64,000 nucleotides of DNA from Ruegeria atlantica (GTDB taxonomy: Bacteria > Pseudomonadota > Alphaproteobacteria > Rhodobacterales > Rhodobacteraceae), in NCBI RefSeq assembly GCF_013032005.1, contig NZ_WQBE01000005.1, positions 62,001 through 126,000 on the forward strand. Reading direction: 5' to 3'. Numbering within the stretch: the stretch's first letter is position 1; each line of letters opens with the position of its first letter. Position numbers and translations under genes: made by a program. This document shows positions 9,527-18,525 of this stretch, one piece after another. Under the pieces are notes generated by a model. That model saw nothing but the letters and a program-made list of their open reading frames with translations. It had not been told where the DNA came from and made no database searches.

Positions 9527-10141
9527 CTAGAACAACCCAGCCTCGCGCGCGGCCAGGGCGGCCTGCGTTCGATTGCTGACACCAACTTTACGGTACAAAG
9601 TCTTCATATGCAGTTTGATCGTCGGCTCTGACAGATCCAGATCACGAGCGATTTCCTTGTTGGATTTGCCCTCAGTCAGCCCTTTCAGAACTTGCCGCTC
9701 ACGCTCTGTCAGTTTTTGAGCCATGGGGTGGGAGTCTTCCGGCTGCTCTGCGTTCATGAAACCCGCAGGAAGGTATTGTTCCCCCATCGCCATAAAGCGG
9801 ATCGCGTTGACCAGAGATTTAGCCGGTAAAGTTTTTGGGACGAAACCGGCTGCACCAAGCTCTAGCGCGCGTTGCGCCAGATCACGCGAGGTGTCGCCGG
9901 TAAACAGGGCCACATGCTGGGCACCGTCCAAAGCGATGCAGGTTTCAAGTCCGGCCAACCCGTTCATGCCGGGCATGTTCAGGTCCAGAAGAACCAGATC
10001 AAAGGCTCCGTCGTTCTCAATCAAAGTTTTCGCGGCTGGGAAATCCGGCGCGGTCTCCACCTCGATCCCGCCTGCTGCATCTATGAAGGCAACGAGCGTG
10101 TCCAAAATAAGCTCGTGGTCGTCAGCAATAAGAACTTTCAT
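9527..10141 (-). CDS. NarL/LuxR-type response regulator
   Basis: Starting at ATG 10141, with GGAGG seven bases upstream, the product is 204 residues; the open frame extends further upstream but without a ribosome site. Residues 1-120 form a receiver domain with acidic pair D7/D8, phospho-acceptor D53 (LLDLNMP) and K103. Residues 144-204 form a LuxR/GerE helix-turn-helix (LTERERQVLKGLTEGKSNKEI). It sits inside the polysaccharide locus, next to the chain-length gene and divergent from the glycosyltransferase fusion gene. It is the natural candidate to bind the locus palindromes and to take phosphate from the hybrid kinase at 13323. Both points are inference. Confidence 0.92.
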   Translation of the reverse strand: MKVLIADDHELILDTLVAFIDAAGGIEVETAPDFPAAKTLIENDGAFDLVLLDLNMPGMNGLAGLETCIALDGAQHVALFTGDTSRDLAQRALELGAAGFVPKTLPAKSLVNAIRFMAMGEQYLPAGFMNAEQPEDSHPMAQKLTERERQVLKGLTEGKSNKEIARDLDLSEPTIKLHMKTLYRKVGVSNRTQAALAAREAGLF

Positions 10142-10229
10142 TTCAAACCTCCGCCTGCCCCCAAACACACCCAAATGCGTTAATAAATCATTGAACCCAT
10201 GGCATGAAGCCTTCCTGACGGACAGGTGA

Positions 10230-10245
10230 ATATCCAATCGGATAG
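10230..10245. promoter_or_regulatory. Candidate operator palindrome in divergent promoter region
   Basis: ATATCC-AATC-GGATAG lies in the 252-bp divergent gap between the response regulator (minus) and the glycosyltransferase fusion (plus). The arms match the other three copies except for A in place of C at the first position. Partial half sites (CCTATTC at 10298 and CCTATCGG near 10327) follow in the same gap. Confidence 0.58.
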
Positions 10246-10393
10246 GTCAGCGGGCCGTTTTCACCACGCTATGTGCTGCGGGGTCGTTTGAATAGACCTA
10301 TTCTCCGATCCCTCTCCGGATGCTCGCCTATCGGTTGCAGGGTCTCATTGGCAGTCTGAAGCCACAGATTGTCATTGTTGATCGGAGAGTTCT

Positions 10394-11767
10394 ATGCAGT
10401 TCCTGTCAGTCCAAGATATGTATAAAGGCGCGCAGCCAACACCCATACCAACTCTGGAAAAGACTGAGATAATGGGTCTGCCAGTTGTGAACGCTCGATC
10501 CGGACAGGTGATCTCCAAACTGCTGGATGGGACACGCCGGACTGTGTTTTTCCTGAATGCACATTGCGCAAACATACGGGCCCGCAACCATACCTATCGA
10601 GCAGCATTGGCCCGGGCAGATATGATCCTACCTGATGGAATTGGTGTAGACGTCGCGGCAAAGTTGCAAGGCGTCCAGTTGACCGAGAACCTAAACGGCA
10701 CGGATTTTGTGCCCAAACTGCTGAAACGCGCTGCGCGTTTTGGGCAGTCGGTCTACCTTTTGGGGGGAAGTCCCGGAACAGCTCAGGCGGCGGCGGCGCG
10801 GTTGCAGCACATGATCCCCGATTTGGCAGTGGCTGGTACGCGTGATGGCTACGCGGGGGCCGCGCGGGTTGATGAGGCGATTGACGATATCAACCAGTCT
10901 GGCGCAGACATCCTGTTGGTCGCGATGGGCGTCCCGCTGCAGGAGCTGTGGATTATGCAGAACCGCCACCGGCTTGCCCCTTGCGTCGCGCTGGGCGTGG
11001 GTGCTTTGTTTGACTTCCTGGCTGGCAACGTGCGCCGGGCGCCGCGCCTTGTTCGGCGCTTCCGGATGGAGTGGGCATGGCGGTTGGCGATGGAGCCCCG
11101 CCGTATGGCCCGCAGATATCTATTGGGCAATTTCGAATTCCTCGGGCGTGCCGCGCACAATTCTGTTCCCAAGGTCTCAGCATGTCGCCTGCTGGACCTC
11201 ACTTTGGCGGTGGTCGCGCTGTCTCTTCTGGCCCTGCCCATGGCCGCAATCGCCGCATTAGTGCGATTGGACAGTCGCGGCTCCGCCTTTTTTCGGCAGA
11301 CACGTATCGGTCGAAACGGGGTGCCCTTCACGATGTACAAGTTTCGCTCAATGACCCCGGACGCCGAAGCGCGACGTGCGGATCTGCTCACCCATTCGGA
11401 TCGAGACGGCGTGTGCTTCAAAGCCAAAAATGACCCACGCATCACCCGCGTTGGGAAGGTTCTGCGCCGGTTCTCGCTGGATGAATTGCCGCAAATCTTC
11501 AATGTGCTGAAAGGGGATATGTCGCTGGTTGGCCCGCGCCCGGCTTTGCCCGAAGAGGTTGCCGCCTATCCTGAACAAGCGCTGGAGCGCCTGCAGGTGC
11601 GTCCCGGCATCACCGGCCTCTGGCAGGTTTCGGGCCGCGCCGGCATCGGCTTTGACCACATGATCGAGCTGGATACAGCCTATGTCCGCTCCCGTTCGCC
11701 CCTTCTAAACCTCATCCTCATCGCAATGACCGCACGTGCCGTCGTGTCAGGTCGCGGCGCTTACTGA
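10394..11767 (+). CDS. Fused WecG/TagA/CpsF glycosyltransferase and initiating sugar-phosphate transferase
   Basis: This 457-residue protein has two enzymes in one chain. Residues about 27-235 are a WecG/TagA/CpsF glycosyltransferase (MILPDGIGVD at 77-86, NGTD at 101-104, AMGVPLQELW at 177-186). A membrane segment at 264-288 then leads into a polyprenyl-phosphate sugar-phosphotransferase domain (KFRSM 316-320, DELPQ 363-367, SLVGPRP 377-383, PGITG 404-408). The C-terminal half should put the first sugar phosphate on undecaprenyl phosphate; the N-terminal half should add a following sugar. The start has GGAGAG six bases upstream. galU follows after 20 bp in the same orientation. Both sets of catalytic motifs look intact. 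Confidence 0.88.
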   Translation: MQFLSVQDMYKGAQPTPIPTLEKTEIMGLPVVNARSGQVISKLLDGTRRTVFFLNAHCANIRARNHTYRAALARADMILPDGIGVDVAAKLQGVQLTENLNGTDFVPKLLKRAARFGQSVYLLGGSPGTAQAAAARLQHMIPDLAVAGTRDGYAGAARVDEAIDDINQSGADILLVAMGVPLQELWIMQNRHRLAPCVALGVGALFDFLAGNVRRAPRLVRRFRMEWAWRLAMEPRRMARRYLLGNFEFLGRAAHNSVPKVSACRLLDLTLAVVALSLLALPMAAIAALVRLDSRGSAFFRQTRIGRNGVPFTMYKFRSMTPDAEARRADLLTHSDRDGVCFKAKNDPRITRVGKVLRRFSLDELPQIFNVLKGDMSLVGPRPALPEEVAAYPEQALERLQVRPGITGLWQVSGRAGIGFDHMIELDTAYVRSRSPLLNLILIAMTARAVVSGRGAY

Positions 11768-11787
11768 TCAAACCTAGGAGCATTGAA

Positions 11788-12669
11788 ATGGCACGTATTC
11801 GCAAAGCTGTTTTTCCGGTCGCGGGTCTCGGCACAAGGTTTCTGCCCGCTACCAAATCGGTGACCAAGGAGATGTTGCCGCTGATTGACCGCCCCTTGAT
11901 TCAATATGCGGTGGACGAGGCCCGCGCGGCCGGGATTGATGAGTTCATCTTCATCACCTCAACCGGCCAATCCGCGCTGGAGGCGTATTTTGGTCGCAAC
12001 TCGGGACTGGAGCGTAAACTGAAGGATGGCGGCAAAACCACCCTGCTGAACCGTTTGCGCCTCACGAACCTTGAGGATGAGACATATAGCTTTATCCAAC
12101 AAGACAGCCCACGCGGTCTGGGCCATGCAATCTCTCTGGCACGTGACATTGTCGGTGATGAACCCTTTGCCGTGATCCTGCCTGATGATGTGATCTACGC
12201 GCAGCGCCCGGTTCTGGCGCAAATGGTCCAGAACTTTGAAGGCAGCCATATGATCGCAACCGAAGCCGTCCCATCCGACCGGATCAGCGCCTATGGCGTG
12301 GTCGATATCGAACATAGGACAGGGCAGGTGCAACATCTGAAAGGGTTGGTCGAAAAGCCCTCTGCCGATCAAGCTCCGTCAGAATTTGGCATTGTCGGGC
12401 GTTATCTGATGCACCCTTCGATTTTCGATCAGTTGGACGGATTGGCGCCCGGTGCGGGCAATGAAATCCAACTGACCGATGCGATCGCGGCCGATATCGA
12501 AGCGACCGGATGCCGCGGTTTCGCTTTTCAAGGAGAGCGCTTCGATTGTGGGTCGATCGCCGGGTTTCTTGAGGCAACCACCGTCTTTGCATTGGAACGT
12601 GCCGAGTTGCGTGATGGGTTTAAAACCATGTTGCAACAGCGCATGAATCTGCTGACTAGCGCCGCATGA
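11788..12669 (+). CDS. galU: UTP-glucose-1-phosphate uridylyltransferase
   Basis: This 293-residue protein is the usual GalU length. It opens with KAVFPVAGLGTRFLPATKSV, the nucleotide-binding loop, followed by KEMLPLIDRPLIQYAVDEA. Later come LGHAISLA, the FAVILPDD metal site and VEKP motifs. It makes UDP-glucose from UTP and glucose-1-phosphate in the cytoplasm, a precursor for the exopolysaccharide made by the surrounding genes. It lies 20 bp after the fusion glycosyltransferase, so the two probably form an operon. A perfect palindrome begins eight bases after its stop. Confidence 0.95.
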   Translation: MARIRKAVFPVAGLGTRFLPATKSVTKEMLPLIDRPLIQYAVDEARAAGIDEFIFITSTGQSALEAYFGRNSGLERKLKDGGKTTLLNRLRLTNLEDETYSFIQQDSPRGLGHAISLARDIVGDEPFAVILPDDVIYAQRPVLAQMVQNFEGSHMIATEAVPSDRISAYGVVDIEHRTGQVQHLKGLVEKPSADQAPSEFGIVGRYLMHPSIFDQLDGLAPGAGNEIQLTDAIAADIEATGCRGFAFQGERFDCGSIAGFLEATTVFALERAELRDGFKTMLQQRMNLLTSAA

Positions 12670-12676
12670 GACCGAG

Positions 12677-12700
12677 GCACCTATCCGTTCGGATAGGTGC
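12677..12700. promoter_or_regulatory. Perfect 11-bp-arm palindrome (candidate operator)
   Basis: GCACCTATCCG and CGGATAGGTGC flank a central TT. It is the best-matched of the four locus palindromes and lies 71 bp before the periplasmic sensor gene and 8 bp after galU. It could also fold as an RNA hairpin, but no T tract follows. The shared core with three promoter-region copies favours an operator. Confidence 0.62.
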
Positions 12701-12770
12701 TTATCCTCATGCCCATCTGTCGCTACGGACCTCTTTCTGGTTTCTTAAGGTCACAAAAATGGAGACCGAG

Positions 12771-13277
12771 ATGCGCCTGTTTTTTGCGATTCTCACAGCG
12801 GCGTTCACCATTTGCCTGACGCCTGCGCAAGCAGAAGACTTGGGAACTCCGATAGGAGAAGTCGTCCTGACCGTTTCGGGCAACATCGCACAGACCGGCC
12901 CCGACGGGACGGCGCAGTTCGATATGGAAATGTTGCAGGCGCTACCGCAGCGCAGCTTTGAAACCTCGACGATCTGGACTGAAGGCAAGACCAGCTTTGT
13001 CGGCGTTCCCCTCTCTGTGTTGCTGGAACAGATCGGAGCAGAGGGTGCTACGATCCGGGCAACGGCGATCAACGACTACGCGGTTGAGATACCTGTGGGC
13101 TCAATATCGGCGCAGGACCCGATTGTCGCCTATGAGATGGATGGCGCGGCGATGTCCCGGCGGCAGAAAGGTCCGCTATGGATCGTATATCCCTATGACA
13201 GTGATACCAAGTACCAGACCGAGGTGATTTACTCTCGCAGCATTTGGCAACTCGACAGGTTGGAAATCGTTAAATAG
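12771..13277 (+). CDS. Periplasmic molybdopterin-oxidoreductase-fold protein, likely sensor partner
   Basis: I choose ATG 12771, six bases after GGAG; an in-frame ATG at 12759 is possible. The 168-residue product has a signal peptide (MRLFFAILTAAFTICLTPAQA, then ED). The mature part resembles the oxidoreductase molybdopterin-binding fold, with FVGVPLSVLLEQ, IRATAINDYAVEIP and a C-terminal WQLDRLEI. It is far shorter than a catalytic sulfite-oxidase-type enzyme, so I infer a ligand-binding role. The hybrid histidine kinase with a periplasmic domain starts 45 bp downstream, so the two may form a sensing pair. The ligand is unknown. Confidence 0.7.
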   Translation: MRLFFAILTAAFTICLTPAQAEDLGTPIGEVVLTVSGNIAQTGPDGTAQFDMEMLQALPQRSFETSTIWTEGKTSFVGVPLSVLLEQIGAEGATIRATAINDYAVEIPVGSISAQDPIVAYEMDGAAMSRRQKGPLWIVYPYDSDTKYQTEVIYSRSIWQLDRLEIVK

Positions 13278-13322
13278 CGTGGGGTTACAATACAGTATGA
13301 AGTGGGTGATACGGGCTAGACT

Positions 13323-15860
13323 TTGACAAGAAATTTCCAATACCACTCGCGGCGCCGGTGGGCTTTCGGGCTCCTCGGTATCGCCGTTTTGGGTGCCCTT
13401 GCTTTGGTCGTGTTGCTTTCCGTCAAGGTGATATCCGACCTGCGCGACCGGCAGTCAGCCCGAACAGATAACGTGCAATGGACGCTGACGCAGGTCGAGG
13501 TCGAGTTCCTGTTCTACCTCAACGCGCTTGAGGCGGGTGTATCGGACGCAGAGCCAAGCACAGAAAACCTGGACCTTGTCCGGCGCCGTTTCGATCTTTT
13601 TTACAGCCGAATCGATATTCTAGACACCTCGCGGTTGTTTGAAACGCTGCGAAGCGACCCGAAATTCGCTGAACCTCTGAACGACGTCTCCGCATATCTG
13701 GAGGTCTCGGTGCCTACAATCGATGCTGAGGATCCTGGGTTGAAGGCGGGGCTGCCGGTTCTCTATGACGGCGCGCAGGGGATCGCTCAAAAAGTGCGAG
13801 AGCTTTCGGTCTCGGCGATCTCGTACTTTGCAAGCCAGTCGGATCAGCGCCGTGAAGAAACCGCGCTCAGCCTGTTTCAACTGGCCGTTTTGTCCGGGGG
13901 ATTGTTTCTGACGCTGACCGCGGTCAGCGCCTATCTCCTGGTGGTCAATCGCAAGGCAGATCAACGCGGTGGGGCAATCCAGCAGGCCAACCAGCGCATG
14001 AATACGATCCTTTCCACCTCATTGGATGCCGTGATCGTGGTGAACGCCGCCGGCGAAGTGCTGGAGTTCAACCCAGCTGCACAGGCGATTTTCGGGTATT
14101 CCGAAGATGAGGCCAAAGGGCATTCGATCGGCGACTTGATTGTGCCTGCGCATCTACGCGCGGCGCATGATGAAGGGATGGAGCGGATGCAGAGCGGGGG
14201 CGACCGCCACGTGGTTGGCAAGGGTCGCGTTCAGCTTGAGGCGTTGCGCAGGAATGGCGATGTTTTTCCCGTCGAACTCGCTTTGCAATCCGCTCAGGCC
14301 GGGGACGAGGAAATTGTTATCGGTTTCGTCCGCGATATCTCACAAAGCGTTGCGGATCAGAAAGAGCTTGTCTCGGCCCGCGACCGTGCCCTTGCCGGGG
14401 AAAAGGCCAAGTCGGATTTTCTGACTGTAATGAGTCATGAGATCAGAACCCCGTTGAACGGGTTGCTGGGCAACCTCACCCTTCTCAAGAATACACGCAC
14501 GACCAAACAGCAGTCTCAGTTTGTCCGCAACATGGAGATCTCGGGCCAGGTTCTGCAAAATCATGTGGATGCGGTGCTGGATATTGCTCGGTTCGAGGCC
14601 GGCAAGCTGTCTGTCGCGCACGAGCCAACCGACCTGAACGCGATGCTGCAGGACCTTGTGGATGGTCAAAGCGGCAATGCGGCCTCGCGCGGCAATTCAA
14701 TCTCGTGGCAATGGGTGGGTGGAGTCTATCCGCATGTCGCGACTGACGCGCAAAGGTTGCGGCAAATTCTGCTGAACCTTGTGGGTAATGCGATCAAGTT
14801 TACCGAAAATGGCCGTGTGTCGATCGAGGTCGAAAGATGTGAACCTTCCGGTCAGAGTAAGGCACATGTCTACGAAGTGCGTGTGATCGACAGCGGGGCT
14901 GGCATCGCCGAGGATGAGATCGACGCCATTTTTGATGACTTCTACACCAGCGATCCCTCTATCGGTCGCACGGTCGGAGGGACCGGGCTTGGCCTGGGAA
15001 TTGCCCGCAGGTTCGCGCAGGCCATGGGTGGTGAGGTGGGGGCGGAAAGCACATTGGGCGAAGGAAGCGTTTTTTGGTTGCGGATACCGTTACAGCCGTC
15101 AGCGCGCGACCAACTGCTAGAAGCTGCTCAGATCAATACCGAGACCGCTCTCCCGCTGAACTTGTTGGTGGTTGAAGACAACGAGATCAACCTCGAGGTC
15201 ATCTGCAACATGTTGGCGCTGGACGGTCACCGTGTAACTACGGCGGAGAACGGGCAGGTTGGCGTCGACAAGGCCAGCAGTCAGAGGTTCGACGCGATCC
15301 TGATGGATATCAGCATGCCAATAATGGATGGGCCAACCGCTGCGCGCCATATTCGTGGCGGTCGGGGGCAGTCGACAGATGTGCCGATTATCGCTGTGTC
15401 GGCCAATGTCCTGCCAGATGCGGTTGAGACCTTTCGCGCCGCCGGTATGACGGCTTTCATTGGCAAACCGATCTCGCTGAATGCCTTGCGCAGGGCGCTT
15501 TCGGTGGTCACGCGCACCGACGGGCAGATTTCGGAACATGCGCAGCCAGATCCGTTAGTGGAGTTGAAAGGCAGCCTCGGCCCTGAAGTCTTTGCCCGCC
15601 TGCATGCCAAGTTCATTGCCGAAGGGGATGAATTGGTTGAACAACTTGAAACCGGGGCATTTGACCAGACAGATCTAAATCAAATCGCTCAGGCCTGTCA
15701 CAAACTGGCTGGGAGTGCAGCAACATTCGGCGTGGAAGAGTTTCGAGCGGCGTTAGTTGCGGTAGAGACTGCAGCCAAAGTACACAAAGACATCACTAAC
15801 AAACTCGCTGCAGTCTCCACTGCTTGGGAGCGGGCGAAATCATCGCCCGCTAGGGATTGA
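13323..15860 (+). CDS. Tripartite hybrid histidine kinase (PAS, HisKA, HATPase, REC, Hpt)
   Basis: The 845-residue product begins at TTG 13323: an in-frame TAG sits six bases upstream and the next Met is beyond residue 220. The ribosome site is weak. Membrane segments lie at about 14-36 and 185-207 and enclose a periplasmic domain. A PAS domain spans about 225-345, then HisKA with H372 (SHEIRTPLNG) and an ATPase domain with N485/N489 and GTGLGL near 553. A receiver domain carries D662 (MDISMP), and a C-terminal phosphotransfer domain carries H793 (ACHKLAGSAATFG). This is a BarA/ArcB-like phosphorelay. Within the locus the LuxR-type regulator at 9527-10141 is the likely output; that link is inferred. 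Confidence 0.92.
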   Translation: MTRNFQYHSRRRWAFGLLGIAVLGALALVVLLSVKVISDLRDRQSARTDNVQWTLTQVEVEFLFYLNALEAGVSDAEPSTENLDLVRRRFDLFYSRIDILDTSRLFETLRSDPKFAEPLNDVSAYLEVSVPTIDAEDPGLKAGLPVLYDGAQGIAQKVRELSVSAISYFASQSDQRREETALSLFQLAVLSGGLFLTLTAVSAYLLVVNRKADQRGGAIQQANQRMNTILSTSLDAVIVVNAAGEVLEFNPAAQAIFGYSEDEAKGHSIGDLIVPAHLRAAHDEGMERMQSGGDRHVVGKGRVQLEALRRNGDVFPVELALQSAQAGDEEIVIGFVRDISQSVADQKELVSARDRALAGEKAKSDFLTVMSHEIRTPLNGLLGNLTLLKNTRTTKQQSQFVRNMEISGQVLQNHVDAVLDIARFEAGKLSVAHEPTDLNAMLQDLVDGQSGNAASRGNSISWQWVGGVYPHVATDAQRLRQILLNLVGNAIKFTENGRVSIEVERCEPSGQSKAHVYEVRVIDSGAGIAEDEIDAIFDDFYTSDPSIGRTVGGTGLGLGIARRFAQAMGGEVGAESTLGEGSVFWLRIPLQPSARDQLLEAAQINTETALPLNLLVVEDNEINLEVICNMLALDGHRVTTAENGQVGVDKASSQRFDAILMDISMPIMDGPTAARHIRGGRGQSTDVPIIAVSANVLPDAVETFRAAGMTAFIGKPISLNALRRALSVVTRTDGQISEHAQPDPLVELKGSLGPEVFARLHAKFIAEGDELVEQLETGAFDQTDLNQIAQACHKLAGSAATFGVEEFRAALVAVETAAKVHKDITNKLAAVSTAWERAKSSPARD
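15829..15851. terminator. 9-bp hairpin between convergent genes
   Basis: AGCGGGCGA and TCGCCCGCT flank a 5-nt loop, inside the last codons of the kinase gene and just before the convergent export gene end. There is no T tract, so termination is only possible, not shown. Confidence 0.4.
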
Positions 15861-15861
15861 C

Positions 15862-17091
15862 TTAGGGCGCCAGCAGCGCTGCTGCGCCGACGATGCCAAC
15901 CGCGCGGGCGACTTCGGTCAGGCCGGTCACCTTACTGTCGTAGCATGCAATCGCATCTCCTGGCAGAACATAGGGGTCATAGTCATCGCGATCCCCACGT
16001 CGCAGCAGCTTTTCGATATTGCGTTCGATGACGATCGAGTTCCCGGTCATCGGGTTGCGGGTGAACAGGACCGCGCTGCGATTGGCATTGGTGGTTTTGG
16101 CCCCACCGACGCAATTGGTATCGACTACGGCCTGCAGGTAGCGCGTCCCATAGGGTACCTCACGCACGTCTCGTCCAATGGCCGACTCTGCGTTGCCGGT
16201 GGCAGGTTGTGTGAGGTTGGACATATAAAGCGTTACGCCGGGCGGGCTGATCGGGCTGGGACGCATCAAATCATCTTGGAAACACCCTCGGCTGTTGACC
16301 ACGATCTGATCCCCGGTCAGCAGCATGATGTCGGTCGGATCCGAGCCTTCGAACACCCCGCGCAGGTCCATCCGGTAGATCGTGCCCTGTCGGTGCAGCT
16401 CAACCGCTGACAGATCCGCATCCGGGCGCACACCTCCGGAAGCGCGAATGGCGGCCGAGAGGTTGCGCGCCTCGGTCGAGGCACCCAGTACGCCCTGACG
16501 CCGTCGATCCAGCGCGTCGCCGGGGGTGCCTCCGATCTCGACCGAATGGGGTTCAAACACCGCGCCTTTCACGCCGACAGTGACCGAGGCGAAATCGCTG
16601 ATGCGCGCCGTGACGCGCGGGGTACTGTCGTAGAACTGTGCGGCTACCAGAACCCGGGCCACGTCTCGCTCGACCTGCTCGGTCGTTCTGCCCTGCGCGC
16701 GCACCGGCGGCAGGTACGGCAGCTTCAGGTCGCCATCGCGGGACACAACATAGGTGTCGCTGAGAAGCTCATCCCCGTCGATGGTGATCTGCACCATATC
16801 ATTGCGCGAAAGTTTCTCGCCCAGCAGAGGGCTAAGCGCGGGTTTAGACCATTTGGCAAAGGCGTTTGTGCCCTGATCCCCGGTCGGAGGCATACAGGCG
16901 CGCCCGTTCAAATGTTCCGCTTGCAGCAAGGGCGCATTTGCCCGGCGCCGTGATGGGGCACGGTACTGCGCCTGATAGCTTTCGCCTTTTGCGACGGGTT
17001 CGATGTTGCGCGGGGTCTTCATGCTGCTGCAACCCGACAGAGCAATCGCGCTGACGGCCCCTAAAACCAAAACTTTGGAATGTCGTTTCAT
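15862..17091 (-). CDS. Wza/GumB-like polysaccharide export lipoprotein
   Basis: This 409-residue protein starts with a lipoprotein signal peptide and a lipobox LSGC ending at C21. A polysaccharide-export domain follows (LSRNDMVQITIDGDELLSDTYVVSRDGDLKLPYLPPVRAQG is its hallmark region; key parts are VVSRDGDLKLPY and the following TTEQVERDV helix). SLBB-like segments come after it (MLLTGDQIVVNSRGC). Such proteins form the outer-membrane channel for capsule or exopolysaccharide, working with the Wzz-like protein at 7931. The gene is convergent with the kinase and divergent from the flippase operon, sharing a 195-bp promoter gap that contains one locus palindrome. Confidence 0.87.
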   Translation of the reverse strand: MKRHSKVLVLGAVSAIALSGCSSMKTPRNIEPVAKGESYQAQYRAPSRRRANAPLLQAEHLNGRACMPPTGDQGTNAFAKWSKPALSPLLGEKLSRNDMVQITIDGDELLSDTYVVSRDGDLKLPYLPPVRAQGRTTEQVERDVARVLVAAQFYDSTPRVTARISDFASVTVGVKGAVFEPHSVEIGGTPGDALDRRRQGVLGASTEARNLSAAIRASGGVRPDADLSAVELHRQGTIYRMDLRGVFEGSDPTDIMLLTGDQIVVNSRGCFQDDLMRPSPISPPGVTLYMSNLTQPATGNAESAIGRDVREVPYGTRYLQAVVDTNCVGGAKTTNANRSAVLFTRNPMTGNSIVIERNIEKLLRRGDRDDYDPYVLPGDAIACYDSKVTGLTEVARAVGIVGAAALLAP

Positions 17092-17166
17092 TTTGAACTC
17101 TCCTGAACTGCATTCACAGCTACAGCAGTGTCTTGATGTGCGTCAGACCGGCATCGGGATTGCCGT

Positions 17167-17183
17167 CTATCCCAATCGGATAG
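17167..17183. promoter_or_regulatory. Candidate operator palindrome in export/flippase divergent promoter
   Basis: CTATCC-CAATC-GGATAG lies between the divergent export lipoprotein (start 17091) and flippase (start 17287) genes. The spacer is 5 nt here against 4 nt in the other three copies. Confidence 0.58.
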
Positions 17184-17286
17184 GTCGCTCGCCCGATGGT
17201 TCGTCTGGCTGTCCGCCCGCGTCTGGGACAGGGATGTCTCTGCCAACTAGAACTGATCCCAATACTGTTTTTGGACACTTGGCGAC

Positions 17287-18525
17287 ATGACTCAGCGATT
17301 GGCACACTCCAGTTTCCTGCGGCACCTGCTAGCCTATGCGGCGTCGGAAGTGGCGGCAAAAGCCTCACGTCTTGCGGTGGTCGTGGTTGTGGCCCGCACC
17401 CTCAGCCCCGAGGCAATAGGGCTGGCTGCCGCTGCCCTCGCGGCAGGGGATATTCTAAAGGCGCTAACCGAGAACGGCGTGGGGCAGAGGATCATCCAAG
17501 CCCCGCAGTCCGAGCTGGAACAGCGCTGCAACACCGCGCATCGTATCTTCTGGGTCTGGTGCGGGGCGCTGTTTTTGCTGCAGGTGACTATCGCCATTGC
17601 CCTCTATGCGATAGGGCACCAGACCCTGGCGCTGCTGCTCGCTATTCTGGCCGGAGAGTACCTGTTCATGCCCGCCGGCCTGGTGCAGGCCGCGCTTGCG
17701 ATGCGTGAGGGCAAGCTACAAAAGACAGCCGCTGTTGCCGGAGGGCAGGTGGTTGGCGCAAATGTTATGGCCGCGCTACTGGCGCTGCTCTGGGCCTCGC
17801 CGCTGGCTTTGGTTCTGCCCCGATTGCTGGCCGCCCCGATTTGGCTGGTCCTGATGCGCCGTCTACGTCCCTGGGCATCAAACGCGGAGCGCGGGTTTGC
17901 CGCCCTTCGCCCGTTTGTTGGCTTCGGCTGGGCCGTTCTGGGGGTTGAGGTTGTCAAAGTTCTGCGTTTGCAGGCCGACAAGCTTGTCGTCGGCGCGATG
18001 CTGGGGGCCGAGAGCCTTGGCATCTACTTCATGGCTTTCAACGCTGGGCTCGGCTTGGCGACATCGTTCACGCAGGCCTTTTCAGTCGTTCTTTTCCCAC
18101 ATCTTTGCGCAGCCCCGGACAAGACCAAGGCGTTGCGTCATGGGCTCGGTACGTCCCTCCTAGTACTGTCCCCGCTGGTTTTGCTGCAAGCCGCCCTTGC
18201 GCCGGTCTACGTGCCGCTGCTGCTGGGTGCTGAGTGGCAGCAGATTTCACCGGTGGTCTCGGTCTTGTGCCTTGCCGCATTGCCCAGCGTCATCTGGTCC
18301 GCCGTGGCCGGCTGGCTGCGGTCCGAGAACCGCGCGATCACCGAGCTACGAGTCAGCACGGCCCTTGCATTCGCATTGATCCTCAACACCGCGATCATGG
18401 CCCCGTTCGGGCTGATGCCAGTGGCGATGGGATACCTGATGACCAGTGCTTCCCTCATGTTGATCGCCTCTTGGGTGCTGCTGCCTCGGGATCAAAAGAC
18501 AACAGAGAGGTTCGGCTTCCAATGA
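17287..18525 (+). CDS. Wzx-type polysaccharide flippase (MOP superfamily)
   Basis: This 412-residue membrane protein has about ten to twelve hydrophobic segments. It opens with an amphipathic stretch ending ASEVAAKASRLAVVVVVARTL, as in Wzx/RfbX/ExoT flippases. The segment GADKLVVG-like (LQADKLVVGAMLGAESLGIYFMA, near residues 225-247) is a family hallmark. It should move undecaprenyl-linked repeat units across the inner membrane for the polymerase. It begins a four-gene operon. Its stop overlaps the next start as ATGA at 18522-18525, implying coupled translation with the first glycosyltransferase. Confidence 0.85.
   Translation: MTQRLAHSSFLRHLLAYAASEVAAKASRLAVVVVVARTLSPEAIGLAAAALAAGDILKALTENGVGQRIIQAPQSELEQRCNTAHRIFWVWCGALFLLQVTIAIALYAIGHQTLALLLAILAGEYLFMPAGLVQAALAMREGKLQKTAAVAGGQVVGANVMAALLALLWASPLALVLPRLLAAPIWLVLMRRLRPWASNAERGFAALRPFVGFGWAVLGVEVVKVLRLQADKLVVGAMLGAESLGIYFMAFNAGLGLATSFTQAFSVVLFPHLCAAPDKTKALRHGLGTSLLVLSPLVLLQAALAPVYVPLLLGAEWQQISPVVSVLCLAALPSVIWSAVAGWLRSENRAITELRVSTALAFALILNTAIMAPFGLMPVAMGYLMTSASLMLIASWVLLPRDQKTTERFGFQ

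Noticed and set aside
12677..12700. Intrinsic terminator of galU
   Set aside because: The hairpin is strong but lacks a T tract, and its core recurs in three promoter regions of the locus, so operator is the better reading.
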